A stretch of DNA of 64,000 nt from the NCBI GenBank assembly GCA_004794655.1, contig SMMW01000153.1:2800501-2864500 (forward strand). The letters are read 5' to 3'. Below the pieces are notes generated by a model that had not been told where the DNA came from, ran no database searches, and saw nothing but the letters and a program-made list of their open reading frames with translations. Source of the stretch: Marisa cornuarietis. Lineage: Eukaryota > Mollusca > Gastropoda > Architaenioglossa > Ampullariidae. Shown one piece after another: positions 25,601 through 37,200 of the stretch; positions within the stretch are counted from its first letter, which is position 1, and each line of letters begins with the position of its first letter. A program made the translations under genes and the position numbers.

Positions 25601-27904
25601 ACCACCAGGATCTAATGAAATATGGCTTGAGACAGTTTTAGCAGGGACAGAGGATGCTTCTTTAAATACCGAGAGCATTGGTCTCTCACTGGCACTATCT
25701 CTCCTGTGCAAACAAAGTTCATCATCTAAAGGCAATTCTGTAGTACAAACTGAATCTGACCCCTCAGCAACATATGTGATAGATGTGTGTAATTGTGTCT
25801 TGAAGATGTCATTTAACATGGCCACTGGTGCTTCTTTCGAACTACTGGATTCCTGTGTTTCTGACATCACCTGATCATCATTCTTTGAAATGTTTTCAAC
25901 ACATGTAAAACTGGAGTTGTCTGTGAAATGGAAAGGGTCAGAAGGCAAAAGTTTGGCTTCTAAAAGAGTTAAGTCATCACTTCTGCTGCCAGCCCCCAAG
26001 TTATTTTCAGTTGCTGAAGCACTTTCTTTAGAAACCAAGGAATCAACAGTGCAGGTGGATAAAAGATCTTGCTGGCATTCTGAACATCTGGTTCTCTGTG
26101 CTGTAATATTCTCCTGTGGTGTTGCTGATACAATCTCTCCTCTCTCTTTATTTTCAAGAGGAGATAAGCTTTTGTTAGAAACAAAGTGTTTTTGTGAAAG
26201 AAGTAGATGATCAGCTACAGCAACATCTTCATTGTAAAGACTTAAGTTAGCCTTAGCCATGGTATCTGTGTCCTTTAATTGCCTTTTATAGGAATTTCCA
26301 CCAATGGAAAAATAGTTGCCAATACTTTCAGTGGCTGGCGATTCTGTTGCCACAGTTACAGATATGTGTCCTGTAGAAGTATCAGTACTGGCAACATTAT
26401 CTTCAGAAACGACTGTATTATATGTAGAAGTACATGTGAAGTCATTACATGTTCCAGAACAATCACTATCTTCTATAGTGGTCTGATCCTGTGGACTGTT
26501 GGTGATGTCAGCCTGAGTGTTTTTCACATCATGGGACAAAGCAGTGCTCCCGAGCACAAACGAAAAGCTAGAGACTGGTGGGTCACTACTGTCAGTGGTC
26601 ACCAACATTTCTTTAACACCAGTTTGACAAAGGCCCATGCTACAATCAGACTTTCCAACATCATCTTCAGAATGAAATGAAGTGCATCCAGGTGAGAGAT
26701 CTGCAAATGTCCCTGAAATGCTTGTCCTCTTATCTTGAATGCCAAGTAAAGTGTCACACTTTTTACAAGTTAAAAGTAGGGATGCCCCAAGTTTTTCCTG
26801 ATTAATTTCCACAGTTTCAGTATTCTTGTTTGCATCACATGAGACTGTGCTGTCCAAAGAAGCATCTATCGATTGCTCGGGTGTTTCACTGCTGGATGGA
26901 GCAACACAACCAACTGAACAAGCGTTTTCACTGAAATCACTTTCAACATTACAAGCATAAGGAGATGTAGGGAATGACTGCACAACAGTGTCTACCTCTC
27001 CAGCATCCTCTTTCTTTTCTTCTCCCAAACCAAGAGGACCAAAGCACATCACCCCAGAAGTTGCTTCCATTTGCTGATGGGCAAGACTTATTTCACTGTC
27101 AGTAGCTATGTCACCAGGGTAATCTTTGTCCACTTTAGAGACATCAACCTCATTAGTTATCATTAAATCTGTCACAGATGAAGGTGTTAAAACTGTCAAG
27201 GAAGGTATTAACTGTGCAACATCCCAAGATTCCATAGATGTTTTCTGTGTAAGAAGAGCTGAACTTTCTGCATCCCCATCCTTTGTTTTTTCAACTGCAA
27301 TAGTGGGAATGTTTTGTTTCAAATGATTTGTACCATCCTCGAAAATAGAAGGACTTGACCCAATAGAAAAAGAGGGCACCTCAACATATTTTCTATCACT
27401 CAGCTTATGAGATTCATTAAGTTTCACTTCAGTTTTGCTTGAACAGCCAGTTTCTGACAACTCTTCACTTTGGAGAGGCAAGCATGTCCCACTATTCACC
27501 AGCTTAACTATGCTGTTTGTTGATGTTACAGTAACATTTCTTAATGATAAAACATCTTGGCCATCAAAAGGTATATTATGAACATGCTGAAGATTCATCG
27601 TACTCAAACAGGAATTCTTTCCTCCTTCATAACAAGCTGCATCATGACTGACTATTTCAGAAGATTCTTGCGGGCTCTCCTTGAATGCCTTACACGTTGT
27701 ATCTTTGTTCAGAAAAGGACTTGCCACAGGTTCAGACACTGTTGAAATGCCTTCTGATTTGGATGACAATTTTGCATCTTTAACAGCTGGATCAGATTTA
27801 CCCCCCTTTGGGCGCCTTCTGTTGTTAAGAACCCACAGCAGGCCAAACAATGCTGCGACTGCTGGGACGGTGAAGGCTAAAACTATGCGCATGTCACTAT
27901 GCAT
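17627..27904 (-). CDS. AKAP1: A-kinase anchor protein 1 orthologue, mitochondrial (KH + Tudor), 2112 aa
   Basis: AKAP1 tethers PKA, and in vertebrates also phosphatases and mRNAs, to the mitochondrial outer membrane. Coding exons on the minus strand are 22670-27904, 22008-22398, 21669-21787, 19494-19674, 19024-19171, 18462-18529, 18027-18160 and 17627-17689. All acceptors and donors are canonical and the phases close exactly (6339 nt including stop). The N terminus has a hydrophobic segment (residues about 5-26) followed by NNRRRPKGGK, a typical outer-membrane signal anchor. A KH domain lies at about 1825-1893 (GRLIGRNGRN carries the GxxG loop). The AKAP1-type C-terminal region with Tudor domain spans about 1916-2026 (NAGHIFVQ, HPTFASL, YVDYGGYDRV, LRQIRSDF). 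The ATG at 27904 has A at -3; a second in-frame ATG four codons on is possible. At 2112 aa it is more than twice the roughly 900 aa of human AKAP1, owing to the long exon with its tandem repeats. Confidence 0.93.
19964..21249 (+). mobile_element. Internally deleted hAT transposon with transposase remnant
   Basis: The left end begins CAGGGGTAGGCAAAT and the right end finishes with the inverted counterpart (GTTTGCCCACCCCTG). A perfect 8-bp target duplication, TCTTAGAT, flanks it at 19956-19963 and 21250-21257. Between 20389 and 21046 lie transposase pieces in three frames. The last piece (20633-21046) contains the hAT C-terminal dimerisation signature (FGSSYICEQSFSCMNINKSK) of the GTF2IRD2/FAM200-like clade. 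The N-terminal zinc finger and most of the catalytic core are missing, and two frame shifts break the rest, so it cannot be autonomous. It sits in the AKAP1 intron 19675-21668. Confidence 0.92.
20389..21046 (+). pseudogene. Decayed hAT transposase fragment
   Basis: Pieces at 20389-20445, 20442-20620 and 20633-21046 together resemble the C-terminal third of an hAT transposase. They are separated by frame changes. The final stretch includes LELIHLQSDHALKERF, SLVEFYKCL and the hATC block, then a stop. It is relic coding sequence inside the transposon at 19964-21249, not a host gene. Confidence 0.88.
21328..21504 (+). mobile_element. Short hAT MITE (177 bp)
   Basis: The left terminus is CAGCGTTTCTCAACCTTTT and the right terminus is the matching inverted GGTTGAGAACCGCGG (last CTG mutated to CGG). 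A perfect 8-bp duplication, CCGTAGCA, lies at 21320-21327 and 21505-21512. The interior is very C- and G-rich (runs of GCGCCCCCC). It is non-coding and lies only about 70 bases from the larger hAT element in the same AKAP1 intron. Confidence 0.9.
21669..22398 (-). other. AKAP1: AKAP1 KH-domain exons
   Basis: Exon 22008-22398 encodes an acidic linker and the first two thirds of a KH domain (VTVEFNFP, GRLIGRNGRNVQHIK, SGASVIITS). It ends in phase 1. Exon 21669-21787 completes the domain (HEALMMIKKKFP) and leads into the Tudor region (LAPNLNPLIMPDMIK). The GRNG loop is intact, so RNA binding is plausible, as known for vertebrate AKAP1. Confidence 0.9.
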
Positions 27905-27949
27905 GGTGTGATCTTAAATACTGTCTCATCTCTCAAGGTATCAGGACAC
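22670..27949 (-). other. AKAP1: AKAP1 giant first coding exon (5.28 kb)
   Basis: The exon opens with an acceptor TTGCAG at 27950-27955, 45 bases of 5' UTR, then 1745 codons without interruption to the donor CAG|GTGGGT. Apart from the membrane anchor and the tandem repeats at about 23580-25245, it encodes low-complexity acidic, Ser/Thr-rich sequence that I cannot assign to a domain. The last part before the splice is basic and Ser-rich (SQKKKATGARSPKPSD). Confidence 0.88.
23580..25245 (-). repeat. AKAP1: About 25 degenerate copies of a 20-residue (60-bp) coding repeat in AKAP1
   Basis: In residues about 887-1440 the protein repeats with consensus TVTDTxEQVVTDVCETxLEQ. Clear units include those containing SPEQVVTDVCETNLEK, TSKQLVADICETELKQ, GEQVVTDVCETKLEQ and TSEQTVISVCEADLEQ. 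Most units are 20 residues; some are shortened by two (TVTGEQ.., TVRGEQ..) or lengthened. Toward the C-terminal end the register blurs (KMDEVIVSDCESKLEQ, QDEQVVMGVSELE). Nucleotide copies have diverged substantially, so the expansion is old and the frame has been kept open. Confidence 0.92.
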
Positions 27950-28344
27950 CTGCAACAGAGAAGCATAAATATATGAAACTATGTTCATAAGGATGGATAA
28001 AGATGTCACTAAAGTGTGTAAGTGATCATGGTCAGGCTAAAAAGATAAAACACTTGTCTTCATTCTTCTTTGATTCCAGAATTGACAACTGTTTGCTGCC
28101 AGCATTCATCATGAATGTGTTTTTTGTGTAAAGCATTTTGAGTTCACCTTAATGGTGGAGACAAGTGCTATAGAAATCATCATCATTATTATTACTACTA
28201 AAGGTCATCTGAGACCGACTTAACACTTTGGTCTCATATGATGCAAACAAAAATACTGAAACTTTGTTTACAATTCTAATGTGCAGAACTTGACATCTAC
28301 TGGGGACAATACATACAAGAGCCCTCAAGTCATTACTCATTTTC

Positions 28345-28610
28345 TAGCTGGTTGCCTAGTTGTTAGAGTAACAGTGTACAACATGAAGGGACACACTAGT
28401 CAGTCTGACACCAGCCTGTGCGATGCATTCTGCTTTTCCCTGTAGACCCAGCTGTGGAGAAGGTACCTAATTGTTAAGCATTGGGTGGAAGGTAAGGCAG
28501 TGAAGGAGAGATGGATGATTCCTTACAAAAGCTGACCCCAAGTGAGGGGTTCAACACCGTACACCCACTTCCCTATGAATGTAAGGTCCTGGACTACACT
28601 CACCACACAA
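28345..28610 (+). repeat. SINE-like repeat, family A copy 3
   Basis: The body matches the copies at 320-600 and 11376-11625: GGTACCTAATTGTTAAGC, GGTGGAAGGTAAGGCAGTGA, a CAAAAGCTGACCCC block and CAACACCGTACACCCACTTCCC near the end. The tRNA-like head around 28350-28390 is weak. Confidence 0.6.
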
Positions 28611-28718
28611 TAAAACATATCATATTATCACAATGTCACTGCGAATATCAATTTCAGTAATCCTGCTTGTTTGAAATTTGTGCTGTATAATTTTTATGCA
28701 CATTCATGCCCTTTAGAG

Positions 28719-29688
28719 CAGGGGTGGGTGGGGAACATTCAGCCTATAAAATCATGTGATACTGCCCGGCAAGGTATATACAGATGTTAGTAAATCTATA
28801 AGCTTTTTTTATATCAACATCAATGTATATCAAGTAAATAAGTAAATAACAAAGTAAATTTTAAGGGACAAGCAAGGAATGACCATTACAGGATAAACAG
28901 AACACAGATGAAAACATGACAGGACAGACACACATGCTTCTCATCGGCTGCCTACATGGATGATCTGGGAGAATTAAGTAGCATGTGACCTTCACTCCAA
29001 GGCGATGGTAAACCACTGTTGTGCCGGCTGTTGATACGTATACTGTTCTTCGACCATGTCAGCTCATACAATTAAAAATAAATTGTAGACATTGCTGTGT
29101 ACCTCAGTGAACAGTTTAGGCCTACTAGTGTCCAACACGATTCCTTTGTGGATGAAAAAGGTTAAGCTGGCAAAAGTTTTTTTTTTAACGATTGTGCATG
29201 TGCAATCATGTCACGAGTAAAAACTTTTTAAATGCCATGAACTCCTCCATCAGAAGGAGGATGTATGTGCATACTAAATAGTCGTCATCTTTATTATTGT
29301 ATTTTCACTGCACATCCACAAACTGATAATTGGGCATTAGGAAAACCAGTTTTGTTACTATATGCTGTCTCCTCTAGGAATAGAACCACTCTTTTAAAAA
29401 TTCTCTTGTGTTGTTTTTATTGGAATGATGCTGTTATATCTTTTGAAGATTTCTCTGATTCCTGGAACTTTTGTCATAAATTTGCCTTTCATCGCCGGGA
29501 TATAGCCTTAGTTGCTGGCACCGCGTTAAACACTAACAAATCCTCTAGGAACTTTTTAACTATAAACATATATTTTGAAGACTTCAAGAACAGTAGGCTA
29601 ATTTTTTGTAGATAATTTTATATCCCCTAGCAAATGATGTTATAAATATCAAAATGGCCCTTGGAGGAAAAAAGGTTCCCCACCCTTG
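28719..29688 (+). mobile_element. Non-autonomous hAT element (970 bp)
   Basis: The left end is CAGGGGTGGGTGGGGAAC and the right end is its inverted counterpart (GTTCCCCACCCTTG). A perfect 8-bp duplication, CTTTAGAG, lies at 28711-28718 and 29689-29696. The interior is AT-rich. An open frame at 29265-29615 shows no transposase motif that I recognise. It lies in AKAP1 intron 1. Confidence 0.9.
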
Positions 29689-30622
29689 CTTTAGAGGCAC
29701 ATTTATACCATTAAAATACTTTATAGATCTTTACCTGCATGCCCCAAATTTGTAATCAAGTGAACTACTTTTTAATGGACATTTTATATTTTAATTTATA
29801 AATTCTACAAAATAAGCCATGAATGCTTCATAACAGCCCTGCTATGCACCTTATATTTGGTTGTAGGATTCTCTTTCCTCCAAGTTGTACCAACCACTTT
29901 TCATGGTTTACTGTGACCTTTACATGAATAAATAGTAGAATAAAAATAATATGGTCAACAGAAATAAAAATCCTGAATTTATCAACTGGTTAGACTTGTT
30001 ACCTTCTGCCACTATACAAAAATAATGTATCGTATAAAAAGGTAATACTACTCAGTGCCACTGACCAGTGAAATGTGAAGCAAATCCAACTTTTTGAATG
30101 TATGACACATTACAATGACCATTACGTTACACGTTACTGTACACAGACAAGAGTATAAACGCCGTGAGTGCTTTTAATCATTTGAGTTTTGGAGATATCC
30201 CACCTATTCCTACTGTCCGATTCCCAAAACGATGAAGTCCGTATGCCACTGGCACATGTTGCATTAAACTTCCAAAATTTATTGAAAACCTAAGATACCG
30301 TTAAAAAAAACTGAAAGAGTAAGAACGCGTTTAATGTACTGTTAAAGGCAAACGTTAACTTATCCAGATCTACACAGTTCTTAAAAAATACTGACAATTT
30401 ATTGCGTTTGTTTTGCTTCCATTTTCGTTTCTGCATAATTTGATGTCTATCAAGTGATAACCAATCTCGAATGTAAAACAGAAACTGTTCCATGTGTTTG
30501 GGTGCAGCACGAATATTTGAAGGCCATTTCTTAAATTACAAAGCATTATACAATAATAAGCTGCTCTCAAGCCTCTGCCACAACACCAGCCTGGTTACTA
30601 TAATAATTTGGGATATTCTCAC

Positions 30623-30690
30623 CTTGGCACCACGTGGTCTGCTATATGCGTTAGGTTTCTGTAGTCTGCAGTCAGTCTCGCGAGATCTTG
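30623..30690 (-). other. AKAP1: Proposed AKAP1 5' UTR exon
   Basis: A strong minus-strand donor AAG|GTGAGA ends at 30623, and the AKAP1 coding exon begins with an acceptor at 27950-27952 that leaves only 45 bases of leader. The TCTCGCGAGA promoter motif lies about 53 bases upstream of the donor. The transcription start is not visible, so the upper limit is approximate. Confidence 0.5.
30676..30685. promoter_or_regulatory. TCTCGCGAGA palindromic core-promoter motif between AKAP1 and ULK
   Basis: An exact 10-base palindrome known from many TATA-less, often bidirectional, housekeeping promoters in animals. It lies between the proposed AKAP1 first exon (minus) and the ULK start codon (plus, 31236), about 550 bases upstream of the latter. 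Confidence 0.6.
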
Positions 30691-31235
30691 CAGACCTTCA
30701 TGGACTACTTTCAAGGTCGCGCATGAGCTTCGAATCATGAATTATGATTATTTCTTTGTTGTGTGATAAAAAATGTTGATGTTCGGTGTACAAAAATCGA
30801 ATTATTAATGAGAAAATCAAAATTAGATATCTCTCTCAGATGATTGCGTAAAATAATCATGGTATTGATAAACATATAGATAATAGTTTGAACTATTTTG
30901 CATTGAATGTAAGTAGAGCGTGATGAGGCACAAACCCAAACATAATCAGGTGGTGGGTAATGTGAAGCTGTATGGATGGTGGACGTACAGCAATCCCAGG
31001 CAGGACCGAAACTAGTGTACAGAGAAGTCATATTACTCCATTTCATTCGTTTGATCGTCATTTCCTCTGTTTGTGCAATACTGGGGTCTCAGATGTGTAT
31101 GTACAGCATGTTCGTAACATCAAACGTAAATCATGTTTGATTAACAATCGTTCTGTGTCCGGAGAAAGATGGAACATTTGAAGATACTTGAAGTATTTGA
31201 AAGTCCTTTTTGTTGACATGACAACACGCTACAAA

Positions 31236-34200
31236 ATGGATGTCATTGGTGACTATGAGTATAATAGAAAAGAGATACTTGGGCATGGAGCCTTTGCTAT
31301 TGTGTTCAAAGGGAGGAAAAAAGAGGTAAGTAAATTGTTCTTTGCCAGTGTAAAGAGACTAGTAAAGAACCACTGAGCTCTTTTATTCCTTCATGCTTTC
31401 CTATCCTTTTATGGTGCAAGTGGCGGAGATAATCATCTACACCGTACCATGACTGCAGTCATAAAAGAACTTATTAGTATTATATAGTCTGTCGAGTTTC
31501 AGAATAAAAAGAACTGGTTATAACACTAGGGAAACGTTAAAGACATTTCATCATCCACCTTCACTTTGGTCAGGATGCGCTTTAATTTTCTTCTGTCGCT
31601 CAGTCGTTTGTGTCGATTTGATTGTCACTTGCTGGTACTACTGTTGCACCATTTCTCATTGTGTCCAGAAGGGATGACTGTTAAAAGAGGTTTAAGACAG
31701 TTGCCTCTATGGTCTGTAGCATAGTTATGATTCAAGATTCCTTCATGTAGGCCTACCTATTCCTATACCATACTGGAATTTTAAAGACAGAGGACCAGTA
31801 CTAAAGTACAGATGAGTGGAAGATGAATTAAAGTAGGCCTAAATTTGGTCTGTGGCAGAGAGAGCATCTATATGCACAATTTTTTTTTTGGCTCTTGGCT
31901 GCACGAATGGCCTGTGCTTTGTTAAAAAGGGATTTAACTTTTTTTTCACAGCCTTTATAACAACTTTTTTTGCCATTTTCATAATAACTAATGCGTGAAG
32001 ATGTCTGTAGGCTCAACAGGAATTAAGAAGTCTCAAAGGTGGCAAAATGAGTTTATGCATTACTGATTATTGATGCCAGATGCCTCCAGTAACTTGTCTT
32101 TTTTGCAAAACAACTAAATTAATTATTTTTATGCAAGCTTTATTTTTATTCACTTTTTTATATCTCACATCTCATCTCATTTTTTATTCTAAAGATGAAA
32201 TTTTTTGGTTGTGTACTATAGTTTAACGCTTAAGAGTAACAAGTTCTCATAAAGATGTCCAAGATACAAACTTTTTAACCAACCCTTATAAACACTAAAT
32301 AGAAGACATGCTTTATTTTATTCTCATTGCTTCAAGGTCCTGAATGAAGTCAGTTGTTCAACTGAATAAGTTTACCACCTTTGTTTGGTCAGCTTGCCTT
32401 TGTTGAATTTTGACTTCACAGTGGTGACAGATCAAAGGTCATGACCCCTCTACCTGAGCTTTTCAGTGGCTGCCCCAGATGAAAACAAAGCAGTGGCCTA
32501 GCCCCTAACCCTGCCCATGTGTCATGTCTATTTATAGATCAGGTTCAAAACTAGGGCACAAGCTCAGATCAACAAAACTTTGAGTGCATTGACTATTACT
32601 GAAGCACTGGTTCTTTGTTTTCAGTAACAGATAGTCTAAACAATTTTTTAAAAAGTGAATGAAAGTCATTTGGGAAATCTTTTAAAATAATTTTTAGTAG
32701 GCCCTAATAACATTTTTATAAATATTCATGTAGTTTTCTTATTTACAATACTTAAAATAGCCCTTCCTAGATCTAGATTATGGTCACCATGTAGGATTGT
32801 TACTAGCCAGTGTGAGCTTTAGGTTTGTAATTGTTACAGAGCCTGAAGCTGTAGTTTTGCTGTTGCATTGTTTTGCAGAACACCTCCATACCAGTGGCAG
32901 TGAAATGTATCACAAAGAAAAACATTGCTAAGTCCCAGCAGCTGCTCAGCAAAGAGATCAAAATCCTCTCCGTGAGTGTAAAGGATTATAACTCCTGGAA
33001 TGGTTACAATAAAACTAATAACTCAAGAAATGGTCAGATCACAAAATGAATTACAAAAATGCATGTTCTTTGTCACTTTTTTTTTACGGGCTTCTTTTTG
33101 ATCAAAGTATACCATGAGTAAAGGAGAAAATTATTCAAACTGTAGTTTGTGTTTCTACCAAACTGTTGAATTTACTTTAAATGTATTGTTATCATTTTGT
33201 CTGGCTGCTGTTGTCTTGCCTGATTTAGATTTAGGATATAAAGTCTGTAACTCAGCTTCATAATTTTCTATGCCTTAATATCTAACTTAATATCAGTGGC
33301 TAATGCAGTTATTGCAGGATTATTTTCTTCCACATTTTTTTTTTTTTTTGGTGGGGGGAAATAAACATGAATATTATTCAAGCTTAGTGAAGATGGATTC
33401 AGTCTCTACAATAAAAATTATTTAAAATGTGTAATATAGTTTTTGACAAAAAACTACTTATTTAGGAGCTGTCAACACTGAAGCATGAAAATGTGGTGGC
33501 ACTACTTGACTGTAAGGTAGGTCCATGTTCTGCTGTTGTTACCTTCAGCATCTACCTGTTGTTACGTTATATTTTGTATATTTTTTCAAATATGTTTCCA
33601 GCCATGTTACTGGTGTAATTCTTTATTAGAGTACATTGAGTTGCCATTGACGATTTGTTTCTTGGCCATGTAATGGAAGTTCACACACAAGCTTCTTATG
33701 CAGATAAAATGGATAAAAAGACATGGTGATAGGAAGGACAGACAGATTATGTCTTACGAGAAAGAATGTTTTTTGTGTGTGTTTTCGTGCACATTCTTTT
33801 GTATGTGTATGTGGAAGGAGTGCTCTTTGTGTGGGCACAAGGAGAGAATTTTTTTCTTTCTCTCTCTCTATCTTGCATTTGATTTCTTGGGTGTGTACAT
33901 ATAATAGTGGGAGTAATGGCATCAGTGAGTGATGCTGTGTGTGATTGGTATTTGTCAAGTTAGTGGCAGCCATCAAGACATATTCCTCGTGCCATGTCAC
34001 TAGGCAAGTAAATTCTTCTTCTGTAAAATACCAAAGATACGTCTATATACATTTCTTATCTGTCTTATCAGAGTATATTAATAACTCGGCTAACAGCTGT
34101 TTGCACTGACCTGACATTGGAAAGTGTGGAGTTTACGTCTGTAACTAGTAGGATACAAAAAATTCAAAGAGAACAAAGCTGTTCACTTCCATTTCAGAAA

Positions 34201-37200
34201 TTGATATCTCATCATTAGTTAACCTCAGTCCTTTGAAAATAATTTTCCTATCTGGTTAGTCTTTTGTTTAATCTGTCAGAAATGGTGTCCAGAAACAACA
34301 ATAAAGATTGATTTGACCTGTCTGAGGGAGAGGGTATGCATCAATATTATATGACAGGGTTGTAAAATTTTGCCTTTAATTGTGTTTACTATGTTGGCTT
34401 GATGGTTTAGAAAATGATTTCAGAGAAGCATAATCTTTGAGCTTTTCCAGGCCATGTATTTGCAGAGTAAGTCTCTAGTACCAGATATAATAAATACATT
34501 GTTTTATCCCAGTCCACTGATGGTGCCAGCTAGCCAGATTGGGAGCTTCACAGCAGAGGCAGTTATTGATTGAGAGAACAGAATGACAAGGATAACCTTG
34601 ACCCAGTCCTAGTGTATCAGAAAACAATTTGCTCAAATATAGTATACCTTTGTTAGGAGTCTGTTGTCACGAATTGATGCTTATGTCGGTACATCTTCTA
34701 TGTAGAGTTGATCCCGTGTTATTTAACACTAATGGTAAAGATAGGGCTTAGCATCTTTGTTTTCATTGGAGCAAGTTTGCATTGTGTGGTATGTTAATTG
34801 TCCAATCTATGGCTGTCATTCAGTGCAACAGAGGTTAGGAATCATTGATTTCATTTAACCTCTTTACTGTCAGTCTGAAACAATAAAAAATTGTTTGATA
34901 ATACTTATAGCTTTAAAATCCAAAAATAATATATATTTACAAAAATAATTTATTGTTTGCTAAGGTTATCTGTTTGTAAAGTTCCTGCTTCATATACAGT
35001 TGAAGTAACTGAACCTCAGTTTATTCTGGCATGCCAGCCAAAATCGCTAACTTTTTATCACTCAGTTGAAAATATACTGTTAAAAAAAAAACTTACATTT
35101 ACTTGTCTTTAGACCAGGAAATTCCAAACTGTAATGAGTGAAGGGTATTATTAGGAAACATGGCAAGGTAGTAATTCAGTTTGCTTGTCAGTTCTTGTTC
35201 ATTCAAACAAAGTCTAAAAATATCTTTTGCACAGAGCTGTATTATAAACTGAGATCCTGATTCTGATGCACAGAGGTTACTACCATCTGTTGTATCCAAA
35301 GAAACTGCATGATTGTGTGAAGGAGAAAAATAAAGAAATAGTGTAGCCTGAAGGTAATCATCAATTGGAAGTTTAGCAGGGAGAAAAGAAGCAACAAGAA
35401 CCACACAGTCTCTTAAGAATTTAATAAAAATACATCGTTTGACATGTGCCTAGCAAAGACTCTGCCAAGTGACAGCCTGTAAAACATAACGGAACTGCCA
35501 ATAAACTTAAAATCTTCAGCTGCCGCCTTTATTTTCATACCCCTTTGCAGTAGACATGTATTGTAGGCATGATCTTTGTTTGCTGAAGAGGGGGGAAAAG
35601 AGGTCATCACAGACAAGATTAGTACAAAGAAACTCGGTAACCGTGATTTCTGTAGTACATGTGACTTGACCCATTGGCACACATGTCAAAGGCATGTTTT
35701 TAGGTTGATTCACTGCTGTCTTGATATTGCAGAAAGTAGTTTTTAACAGCTCAGATGCTACTGCACTGTAGAAGTTTTGTGTTTAGATGTAGGAGAGTGA
35801 CAACATTGGCATGTGCAACAGCTCACTTTTAAACACAGACATAATACAGTACATTTTGGGTGAGGTATCTGATGAATGGTGCATTTTTGTGTTTAGTCAG
35901 AAAGGCTGGTAGCTGAAAAGGATGCGTGTCTTTACCATTTTGTCCATTAAAAAGTTACTCTTCACAGAATAATGTTTAATAACTGTTTTCCTCATTGAAA
36001 GCGGCATAAAACTGCTTGTCACCCAACACAGTGCGTGTTACCCTAGCAGCTCTTTATGCTGTGTCATGGAGTGCAAGGAAGTTACAAGAATTGTGTCCAC
36101 TATCTAGATTTATGACATTGTGCTGGGTGTGGCTATGTTTCTACTTGGGGACTGTTTTGACCCTTGCACCTAAGCACTGTTTGATGATCCACGTCTGTTG
36201 TTTACAAGTTGGGAGAGATCTTTGCTGGGCATGAGTCAGTTACTAAAATAGTATATAGAATGGAGACTCATCTATCTCTCATGGGTTCCCCAGCCTCATG
36301 TTGTGATGTTGAGTAGTGGGCCTGAGATTTAACCAAACTGATGGGACAAGGTCGGGGAATTCATTTCATAAATCTGTTTTAATGAAAACTGAAATACTGT
36401 CATGCATAGCCCTTTAACATCAGTTACAAAGTGATTGTGTGTGTGTATGTAGGGGTGTGTGTGTGTGTTTAAAGCTATAACATATTAAACATGCATACAA
36501 GATTATAATAAATTTTAGAGTATCTGGTTTATAACTAGGTTTATGTATTTCTGTGTCTTTCAAACAGGAAACAGCAAATCATGTCTACCTTGTTATGGAG
36601 GTAAGAGGGAGGGTGGGGGTGACACGACATCTTTTAATGTCAATGGCTTATAGTCATTTTGACGGGTGGTGGGGGTGGTGGTGGATAAATATACATAGTG
36701 CTAATACAAAGCAGTATATTGTACAACAACCAGATTACATTTCCATATAATATGTCTTTGGCCATCAGACATTGAAGCTTAACACATGCACACACACACT
36801 ACTTGCATGTGTCAACTCTATTGCCTTGAGAATATTCCTATTTATATAAAGGTGGCTACAGTTGGGAAAAAATAAATGAAAATTAAAAATCAAATGACCT
36901 CTGTTCTACTTATTGATTCAAGTTCTTTTAATTGCATTTTATTTTCTTCGGCTACAAATTTTGCTAAGCATGTCAGTAACTCTTCATTAGTAACTGATAG
37001 GTAAGGAGGGTGGTGGCAAGAGAGAGTGTGTGTGTGTATGTTTTTGAGTGCACATAATTATATAGGCATTCACTTTGTGTCATTGATATTCACATAAATT
37101 AGACGGCAGTTTTTTATGCTTTGTATCTTTTTTAAAATCTCCCTATCTTTTTCTCTGCGAAAAGCACTTTTTGCAAAATGCTTTTGGGTGGTAGATATGA

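Larger units (their letters stand above)
27950..30622 (-). other. AKAP1: AKAP1 first intron
   Basis: Bounded by the acceptor before exon 27949 and the proposed donor AAG|GTGAGA at 30621-30622. It contains an hAT element (28719-29688) and a SINE-like copy (about 28345-28610). No conserved coding sequence is seen otherwise. Confidence 0.55.

Noticed and set aside
35099..35713. Minus-strand gene within ULK intron 3
   Set aside because: Three overlapping frames of 65-101 codons lack conserved motifs, splice signals and a polyadenylation signal.
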